This document shows positions 39,841-44,948 of a stretch of 44,948 nt of DNA, one piece after another. Source of the stretch: CAYNVS01 sp964400725 (GTDB taxonomy: Bacteria > Myxococcota_A > SURF-8 > CAYNVS01). Each line of letters starts with the position of its first letter. Position 1 is the stretch's first letter. The position numbers and the translations under genes are program-made. The DNA is taken from contig CAYNVS010000024.1 in the NCBI GenBank assembly GCA_964400725.1, forward strand, positions 1-44,948, written 5' to 3'. The notes under the pieces were generated by a model. The model was not told where the DNA came from. It searched no databases and saw only the letters and a list, made by a program, of their open reading frames with translations.

Positions 39841-39944
39841 GCCTTCTCCCGTCTTGCGGAGAAGGCTTCTTGACCCCCGCTCCCGCTTTTGCTGGAGATG
39901 TAGTCCGAAGCGCGGGCGAGGGGGCGGTTTGCCGTCGTTGACGG
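39841..39944. repeat. GC-rich hairpin cluster inside the exporter operon
   Basis: Three inverted repeats in a row: GCCTTCTCC (39841-39849) with GGAGAAGGC (39858-39866), perfect; CCCCCGCTCCCGCTT (39874-39888) with AAGCGCGGGCGAGGGGG (39908-39924), imperfect; CCGTC-GTT-GACGG (39932-39944), perfect. The composition resembles the hairpins beside DUF559 at 30838-31380. The 292-bp gap 39784-40075 has no credible gene; an open frame through it is mostly the repeat read as codons. Confidence 0.75.
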
Positions 39945-40075
39945 AAGAGCCGCGCCGCTCCTTGGGTTGATTGTTGACTGTTTGGCAATATTATTTTTTA
40001 AGGCCGAAGCCGGCCCTTCCGCCGTCGCGTAAAATTTAAAGCCCCGCGAGCCGTCTGCGGGAAAGAAAGCGGCGC

Positions 40076-41203
40076 TCATACCAGTTTCGCCTTCGCCATT
40101 CTAATCGTCGCAAGCCCAAGCATAACCGCCGCGAAAACGAAGAGAGCCAGCAATTGCTGCCAGTACGCCTCAAGCGGCGCGCCTTTTAAAAGTATCGCCC
40201 GCAGCGTTTCGACGAAGTAACGCCCCGGCACCATGTAGCTTATCATTTGAATTGCGATAGGCATGTTGCGTATCGGGAAGATGAACCCCGACAGAAGCGT
40301 TGACGGGAGTATAGTCGTCAGCGCCGCGATTTGATAGGCGACCTGCTGGCTGCCGGTTATGGTTGAAATAAGTATCCCCTGGCCGAGCGCGCAAAGAATG
40401 AACAGAGTCGAGGAAACGAAAAGAACGAGGAAACTGCCGCGCACCGGAACGTCGAAGACGGCGGCGCCGACGAGCAGAATGCAAAACATGCTCAGCTGCG
40501 CTATAAGAACGTAAGGTATCGTCTTGCCGAGAATAACGTCGTAAGGGGTGAGAGGCGAAACGAGAAGCTGTTCCATCGTCCCGCGCTCCTTTTCACGCAC
40601 GACCGACAGCGACGTGGAGATTGCGCTGGAAACCATAAGTATGAAAACGATGAGCCCCGGAATGAGGAAAATGGAGCTTTTAAGCTCCGGGTTGAACCAG
40701 ACGCGGGGCTGGACGTCAACGGGAAGTTTAAGCGCGCCGTAACCTTTCCTTTCGGTAAATTTGGAAATCAGGCCGAGCGAGTAGCTTTGCGCGAAGCCGT
40801 TGAGATACCCTTTTATTATGGTCGCGTTCTGAGAGTTCGAGCCGTCGATTAGCGCCTGAAGCGAAGAGGGCGAACCCGACTCCAGCTTTTCGCCGAACCC
40901 TTGCGGAAAGACCAGAACGACGGACGCGTCGCCGCGGTCGAGCAGCGCGTCGGCTTCTTTCGGGCTTTGTACGTATTTTATAACGTCGAAGTATTCGCCG
41001 GCTGCAAGCGACGCGACCAGCTCGCGGGAGCTTGGGCTTTTGTCCTGATCGCACACGGCCGTCTTTATATGGCGCACGTCGAAGGAAAGGGCGTAGCCGA
41101 AGACTATCAAAAGCTGAGCCGGCACGACGACGATAAGGAACAGCGAGAGAAAATCCCTCGAAATCTGGCGGAATTCTTTTTTTACGACGGCCGCGATGCG
41201 CAT
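40076..41203 (-). CDS. ABC-2 type exporter permease (YbhS-like)
   Basis: First membrane subunit of the exporter. The 375 residues show the same plan as its neighbour: an N-terminal helix after VVKKEFRQISRDFLS, a periplasmic domain (about 45-175) and a multi-helix C-terminal half with VREKERGTMEQLLVSPLTPYDVILGKTIPY. Helices near 290-310 hold TTILPSTLLSGFIFP. The ATG directly abuts the TAA of the upstream ATPase gene, indicating tight coupling. The two permeases are clearly homologous and likely form a heterodimer. Confidence 0.92.
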   Translation of the reverse strand: MRIAAVVKKEFRQISRDFLSLFLIVVVPAQLLIVFGYALSFDVRHIKTAVCDQDKSPSSRELVASLAAGEYFDVIKYVQSPKEADALLDRGDASVVLVFPQGFGEKLESGSPSSLQALIDGSNSQNATIIKGYLNGFAQSYSLGLISKFTERKGYGALKLPVDVQPRVWFNPELKSSIFLIPGLIVFILMVSSAISTSLSVVREKERGTMEQLLVSPLTPYDVILGKTIPYVLIAQLSMFCILLVGAAVFDVPVRGSFLVLFVSSTLFILCALGQGILISTITGSQQVAYQIAALTTILPSTLLSGFIFPIRNMPIAIQMISYMVPGRYFVETLRAILLKGAPLEAYWQQLLALFVFAAVMLGLATIRMAKAKLV

Positions 41204-42127
41204 TTACCGCTCCTCCACGAGGCTTAAAAATACGTCTTCGAGCGAAGGCTCGATGCGCGACAGTCTCGCGTTCAAAACGCCGTTGTCGGCGAGCGTTTTT
41301 AAAAGCGCCGCTTCCGCTTCCGCGCCTCGCCGCGCCGTAACGTGAATAGAGCCGCCGAAGATGGACGCCTGCTTTACGAAATCGAGCTTGGACGCAATTT
41401 CCAGCGCCGCCACCGGCTTGTCGCATTCAATCTCGAAAATGCCGTCGGACGAAAGCCGCTTTTTAAAATTCGTGGGCGAGTCGCACGCGACGATTTTGCC
41501 CGCGACCAGCAGCGTAATGCGTCCGCAGAACTCCGCTTCGTCGAGGAAGTGCGTCGTAACGAAGACCGTAACGCCGCGCGCGGACATATCGTAAATGAGG
41601 TTCCAAAAGTTGCGCCGCTGGAGCGGATCGACGCCGCCGGTCGGCTCGTCGAGAAAAATTACCTTCGGATTGTGCAGCATCGCGCAGGCGAACGACAGGC
41701 GCTGCTGGTATCCCCGCGGGAGCGTTCCGGCCAATTCCGAGCGTTTGTCGGCAAGCTCCAAAAGGCCGATCACTTCTTCCCGACGCTTCTCGATCTGCGC
41801 GCGCGGCATGTCGTACATTCCGCCGTAAAACATTATGTTTTCATCTACGGTCAAATCGCCGTAAAGCGCGAATTTCTGCGCCATGTAGCCTATGTTCGCC
41901 TTGACACGCTCCGGCTGCTTCATGCAGTCGAACCCCGCGACGCTCGCGAAGCCGCTTGTGGGCGCCATAAGGCCGCAGAGCATTCTAATCGTCGTCGATT
42001 TTCCGGCGCCGTTGGCTCCCAGAAAACCGAAAATTTCCCCTTCCTCAACGTCGAAGGAGATATGATCGACGGAGACGAACGCGCCGAATTTTTTTACGAG
42101 GTCTTTTACGACGATCGATTTTGCCAC
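41204..42127 (-). CDS. ABC exporter ATPase (YbhF C-terminal-half type)
   Basis: Cytoplasmic ATP-hydrolysing subunit. The 307 residues have Walker A GANGAGKST at about 37-45, a Q-loop, the degenerate signature LPRGYQQRLS in place of LSGGQ, Walker B VIFLDEPTGGVDP and an H-loop VFVTTHFLDEAE. The LPxGxxQRL form is usual in this drug-exporter subfamily. The C-terminal 80 residues form the accessory domain. It starts 3 bp after the companion ATPase gene. In E. coli the two ATPases are fused in YbhF; here they are separate genes. Confidence 0.93.
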   Translation of the reverse strand: MAKSIVVKDLVKKFGAFVSVDHISFDVEEGEIFGFLGANGAGKSTTIRMLCGLMAPTSGFASVAGFDCMKQPERVKANIGYMAQKFALYGDLTVDENIMFYGGMYDMPRAQIEKRREEVIGLLELADKRSELAGTLPRGYQQRLSFACAMLHNPKVIFLDEPTGGVDPLQRRNFWNLIYDMSARGVTVFVTTHFLDEAEFCGRITLLVAGKIVACDSPTNFKKRLSSDGIFEIECDKPVAALEIASKLDFVKQASIFGGSIHVTARRGAEAEAALLKTLADNGVLNARLSRIEPSLEDVFLSLVEER

Positions 42128-42130
42128 GGC

Positions 42131-43051
42131 TCAACCTTTCCCTATTATGTCGAGGAAGACGTCTTCCAGCGAAGGCGAAATTTGCCTGAACATGGAGACG
42201 GTTATTCCGGCGGCCTCAAGCCCTTCCGCTATAAGCCGCGGGCTCGTCAGGGCGTCGTCGTACGCGGCGTGAATGCGGTCTCCGAACATCTGCGCGCCCA
42301 AAGCTCCTTTCAATCCGGCCGCCGCGGCGTACGCCTCGCGCACCGGCGAGCATACGACTTCGGCGAATTTATACGGAATGGATGCGCGTATTTTTTTCGG
42401 CGCGTCGAGCGCGAGGATTTTTCCTTTGTTCATCAGCGCGACGCTTCCGGCGCGCTCCGCCTCGTCGAGGTATGGCGTAGATACGACGATTGAAAGTCCG
42501 CCGGCGAGCAGCTCGTTTAGTATTTTCCAAAAATCCCGGCGCGAAACCGGATCGACGCCCGTCGTCGGCTCGTCCAAGAAAATAATTTCCGGAGTGTGAA
42601 TAAGCGTGCAGGCCAGCGCGAGTTTCTGTTTCATTCCGCCCGACAGCTTGTCGGCCAGCCGCTTGCGGAAAGGCGCAAGGCGGGTGAACTCAAGCAGTTT
42701 TTTCTTTCTTTCCTTGCTTTTTTTGACGCCGTGAATTTCAGCGAAAAAATCTATATTTTCGTCTATCGTCAAATCGCCGTAAAGCGAAAATTTTTGAGAA
42801 AGATAACCGACCCTTTTATTGATTTCCTTCTTTTGAGTCTTCGAGTCGAAGCCGAGCGTGGAAATATTTCCTTCGCAAGGGTCGAGCAGGCCGAGAGCCA
42901 TTCTTATTAACGTCGTCTTGCCGGCTCCGTCGGGGCCTACGACGCCGAATATCTCTCCTTTTTTTATTTCGAGGCTGACGGCGTCAACGGCGACGTTGTC
43001 TCCGAATTTGAATTTCGCCCCTTCAACCGTTACGACCGCGTTTTCGGACAT
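42131..43051 (-). CDS. ABC exporter ATPase (YbhF N-terminal-half type)
   Basis: Cytoplasmic ATP-hydrolysing subunit and partner of the ATPase encoded just downstream. The 306 residues have Walker A GPDGAGKTT (about 39-47), a canonical signature LSGGMKQKL, and Walker B IIFLDEPTTGVDP. In place of the usual H-loop histidine the sequence reads VVSTPYLDEAE, so the switch histidine is proline or tyrosine here. The accessory C-terminal domain ends in SPSLEDVFLDIIG, as in its paralogue. It begins 27 bp after the HlyD gene. Confidence 0.93.
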   Translation of the reverse strand: MSENAVVTVEGAKFKFGDNVAVDAVSLEIKKGEIFGVVGPDGAGKTTLIRMALGLLDPCEGNISTLGFDSKTQKKEINKRVGYLSQKFSLYGDLTIDENIDFFAEIHGVKKSKERKKKLLEFTRLAPFRKRLADKLSGGMKQKLALACTLIHTPEIIFLDEPTTGVDPVSRRDFWKILNELLAGGLSIVVSTPYLDEAERAGSVALMNKGKILALDAPKKIRASIPYKFAEVVCSPVREAYAAAAGLKGALGAQMFGDRIHAAYDDALTSPRLIAEGLEAAGITVSMFRQISPSLEDVFLDIIGKG

Positions 43052-43078
43052 TTTATTCCGCGCCGCTTTAAAGCCGTT

Positions 43079-44047
43079 TTATTGCTTTTTTATAACTACG
43101 TCCACGGGCATTCCGGACTTCAGGTCGCCCGCCGCGTTATCGACGGAAATTTCGATTTTGTACATCGTCTTGACTCGCTCGTTGACGGTCTGCACGTTTT
43201 TCGGAGTAAATTCGGCCTCGCTTGCGATATACGAAATTTTTCCTTCAATCGGCTTGTCGGGCTTGCCGTCCATGAATATTTTGGCCGACGCTCCCAGCTT
43301 CACGACGGCGAGGTCAAGCTCGCTTACGTACCCCGCGACCTTCATTTTGCTCAAATCGGCGATAACGCCCAGCGGAACGCCCGGCGCGGCGACTTCGCCG
43401 ACGTAGGCGTATTTATACAGCGCGGTTCCACCTATCGGCGCGTAAACCTCGCAGTAGGTCAGCTTCTTCTTGACGAGCTCTATCGCGGCTTCAAGCTGTT
43501 CCTTCGCCGCCGCCGCGGCTTCGATTTCCTCAGGCCTCGCGCCGTTTTGAACTTTGTTGTGCTGCTGCTTGACCGCCTCGTACTGCTGGCTCGCTATGGC
43601 GTATTTGTCGCTGGCGTCGTCGAATTGTTTTTTTGGAGCCGAGCCGCTTTTATAAAGCTGCGTCGCGCGGTCGAGGTCTTTCTTCGCGTTCCCCATGGCG
43701 GTTTCGGCCTGCGCCAGCAAAGCCGCGACGTTCTTTTTATCCTCCTGCCGCGGGCCTGTTTTAATCATTTTTAGCTGCGCGTTAGCGCCCTTTAGGTTCG
43801 CCTGCATTTGTTTAAGCTGTATTTGCAGCTCTTCGCAGTCGAACGCGGCTATAAGGTCGTTCGCCTTAACGGTCGTCCCTTCTTCGAGGTTCAGCTTTAT
43901 TATGCGCCCGCCGATTAGCGGCGCCACTTTTACTTTATCCGCCTCCGCCGTTGCGGAAAGCCGAATCGTTCCGTCGTCCTTCGCGCCGCCGCACGCGAGG
44001 GAATTCAAGACGAAAAACAGAATAAACGCCGTCGAGAGTCTATTCAT
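43079..44047 (-). CDS. HlyD-type membrane fusion lipoprotein (YbhG-like)
   Basis: Periplasmic adaptor linking the exporter to the outer membrane. The 322 residues start with a lipoprotein signal (LNSLAC, C19) where E. coli YbhG has an ordinary signal peptide. A biotinyl-lipoyl-like half (IGGRIIKLNLEEGTTVKANDLIAAFD) opens into a long coiled-coil hairpin (about 70-190). The second lipoyl half (APIGGTALYKYAYVGEVAAPG) and a beta-barrel domain follow, with the C-terminus GMPVDVVIKKQ. Its start overlaps the TetR gene stop by 8 bp. It carries the regulator-adaptor-ATPase-permease order of cecR-ybhGFSR. Confidence 0.93.
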   Translation of the reverse strand: MNRLSTAFILFFVLNSLACGGAKDDGTIRLSATAEADKVKVAPLIGGRIIKLNLEEGTTVKANDLIAAFDCEELQIQLKQMQANLKGANAQLKMIKTGPRQEDKKNVAALLAQAETAMGNAKKDLDRATQLYKSGSAPKKQFDDASDKYAIASQQYEAVKQQHNKVQNGARPEEIEAAAAAKEQLEAAIELVKKKLTYCEVYAPIGGTALYKYAYVGEVAAPGVPLGVIADLSKMKVAGYVSELDLAVVKLGASAKIFMDGKPDKPIEGKISYIASEAEFTPKNVQTVNERVKTMYKIEISVDNAAGDLKSGMPVDVVIKKQ

Positions 44048-44654
44048 GGCCGCCTTCCTTGGAGAGCAAAAGTTTTTCGCGCCCTTGATCGGTAAGTATG
44101 CCGAACATTATTATGGAAAGAATGTTTCCGGCCATTTGCTTGGGCGACATGTTCAGCGCCAGCAGGTTTGCCGGAATCGCAAAATGCCGCACCACCGTAG
44201 TAATGAGCGTGATGAGAAAACGGCTGTCGACGTCTTTTCTCACTTCGCCCAGCTCCTGACCGCGTTCGATTACCTCGACGTACCGGCTTATCACTTCGTT
44301 TCGCCGCTCGTCGATTTTCTTCCACAGCCGCGGCATCGCGTGCAAATCCTGCAATATCTGGGGCGTCATCTGCGCGGAAAGCTCGTGGAAAATTGACGCG
44401 AGCCGCGCAAACGTTTCCTCGAAGCCGAGCTTCATGTCCAATAAGCCGTTTACCTTGCCGAGCGCCGGATCGACTATCGCGCTGACCGCCGCAAGAAGCA
44501 GCTCCTCTTTGCTTGCGAAATGCTGATAAATCGTTTTTTTGCTTATTCTAAGCGACGCCGCTATTTCGTCCACCGAAATGCGGTTGTAGCCGTACATTTG
44601 GAACAACTTCATCGCCGCTTCCACTATGTTTTGTTTGACGTTTTCGTCCTGCAT
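44040..44654 (-). CDS. TetR/AcrR family transcriptional regulator (CecR-like position)
   Basis: Probable ligand-responsive repressor of the exporter operon, which it heads. The 204 residues have an N-terminal HTH (about 25-46: ISVDEIAASLRISKKTIYQHFASKEELL) typical of TetR proteins and a helical ligand-binding domain (50-200). The start is the ATG at 44654 with a weak GGA upstream. It overlaps the HlyD gene, so repressor and exporter share one transcript. The dyad at 44683-44712 in its promoter is a likely autoregulatory site. Confidence 0.94.
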   Translation of the reverse strand: MQDENVKQNIVEAAMKLFQMYGYNRISVDEIAASLRISKKTIYQHFASKEELLLAAVSAIVDPALGKVNGLLDMKLGFEETFARLASIFHELSAQMTPQILQDLHAMPRLWKKIDERRNEVISRYVEVIERGQELGEVRKDVDSRFLITLITTVVRHFAIPANLLALNMSPKQMAGNILSIIMFGILTDQGREKLLLSKEGGHE

Positions 44655-44682
44655 GCAATTTATTCCAATCTTTAAAAACTAA

Positions 44683-44712
44683 GGAAACTATGGAAACTTA
44701 ACAATAGTTTTC
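44683..44712. promoter_or_regulatory. Candidate TetR operator (autoregulation)
   Basis: GGAAACTAT (44683-44691) and ATAGTTTTC (44704-44712) are inverted with one mismatch. GGAAACTTA (44692-44700) is a second direct half-site. The dyad sits at and just beyond the predicted transcription start of the TetR-exporter operon. Confidence 0.6.
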
Positions 44713-44719
44713 GGTTTTC

Positions 44720-44747
44720 ATATTAACCGCCGCGAAAAATTTGTCAA
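44720..44747 (-). promoter_or_regulatory. Promoter of the TetR-exporter operon
   Basis: Minus strand: consensus -35 TTGACA (plus 44742-44747), 16-bp spacer, weak -10 TAATAT (plus 44720-44725). The expected start, near 44713, falls at the edge of the operator dyad. Confidence 0.6.
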
Positions 44748-44828
44748 TATTTTATTGAAAAAATTACCGCCAGCGGCGCCCGGCGCGAATAAGCCGCGGC
44801 TCGAACCCGTCCGCGCCCGCCGAGCGAC

Positions 44829-44854
44829 AAAAAAAAGGACGCCTTGCGGCGCCC
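44829..44854 (-). terminator. Rho-independent terminator of the gene at the window end
   Basis: Minus strand: GGGCGCC-GCAA-GGCGTCC followed by eight T (plus A-run 44829-44836). A 7-bp stem with one G-T pair, 17 bp after the stop of the partial gene. Confidence 0.85.
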
Positions 44855-44871
44855 TTTTAAATTAAAGACTG

Positions 44872-44948
44872 TCAAGATTCTTTCTTTGCGGCTTTTTTGG
44901 CCCTGATGGCTGCTCGAGCCGCGGCCAGTCTCGCGATGTGGACGCGGG
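44872..44948 (-). CDS. C-terminal fragment of an unidentified Ala/Lys-rich protein
   Basis: Only 24 codons and the TGA stop are inside the window; the rest lies beyond the edge. The readable end is HIARLAAARAAIRAKKAAKK and then ES, a basic helical tail of the kind found on ribosomal or other nucleic-acid-binding proteins. The reading frame is supported by the terminator 17 bp downstream. No product can be assigned. Confidence 0.55.
   Translation of the reverse strand, partial: RVHIARLAAARAAIRAKKAAKKES

Noticed and set aside
39777..40079. Open frame of 100 codons on the minus strand between the two permease genes
   Set aside because: It runs through the GC-rich hairpin cluster and overlaps the permease start; its Ser/Ala/Arg-rich sequence is the repeat read as codons, with no ribosome site.
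41342..42493. 383-codon plus-strand open frame opposite the exporter ATPases
   Set aside because: A shadow of the minus-strand ATPase genes, which have complete Walker motifs; long antisense frames are common in this base composition.

Overview
The window is bacterial chromosome of moderately high GC content. It carries core housekeeping genes mixed with exported lipoproteins and envelope proteins. Several features point to a Gram-negative bacterium of the former Deltaproteobacteria, most likely Myxococcota or a neighbouring lineage: acidic, cysteine-rich lipoproteins with PPC-like domains and a MYXO-CTERM-like tail, membrane-anchored MJ0042-type zinc ribbons, a TonB-dependent receptor, lipobox proteins, and an SPOUT methyltransferase beside rplS-rnhB. 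This placement rests on gene content only. No rRNA, tRNA, CRISPR array, phage or complete insertion sequence was seen.

Layout. 1-1380: groES-groEL (minus; groEL cut by the window edge) behind a strong promoter with a perfect dyad in its spacer. 1619-4256: tmk (apparently leaderless), a TlpA-like thioredoxin, a small exported protein and lemA. 4300-5727 (minus): a VKOR-DsbA fusion for periplasmic disulfide formation. 6165-9729: a class II (B12-dependent) ribonucleotide reductase with two NrdR boxes and a terminator. 9814-14821: a cysteine-rich lipoprotein, thpR, and a major-facilitator transporter with a large duplicated periplasmic insert. 14877-16550: rlmH behind a lipoprotein gene, and a second lipoprotein gene diverging from it with overlapping start codons. 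16577-20852: a radical-SAM protein, a zinc-ribbon membrane protein, plsC and ttcA. 20859-29084: a second zinc-ribbon membrane protein (minus), a receiver-PAS4 protein, a probable outer-membrane barrel and a TMTC-like TPR membrane protein. 29101-30829 (minus): SPOUT methyltransferase-rplS-rnhB. 30838-31380: a DUF559 gene between GC-rich hairpins. 31432-34655 (minus): gap, pgk-tpiA. 34952-38389: a second cysteine-rich lipoprotein and a TonB receptor, convergent. 38668-44654 (minus): a six-gene TetR-regulated ABC exporter resembling E. coli cecR-ybhGFSR. The last 77 bases hold the C-terminus of an unidentified gene.

How the genes fit together. Redox and envelope functions recur. The VKOR-DsbA fusion and TlpA-like protein could supply the disulfides that the cysteine-rich lipoproteins need. 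Many exported proteins carry Lys/Glu-rich low-complexity segments. The glycolytic genes form two units: gap alone, and pgk-tpiA translationally coupled. The most unusual items are the duplicated insert in the transporter, the head-to-head overlapping lipoprotein genes, the lipobox plus MYXO-CTERM-like tail on one protein, the DUF559/hairpin element, and a short intergenic repeat present in three copies.
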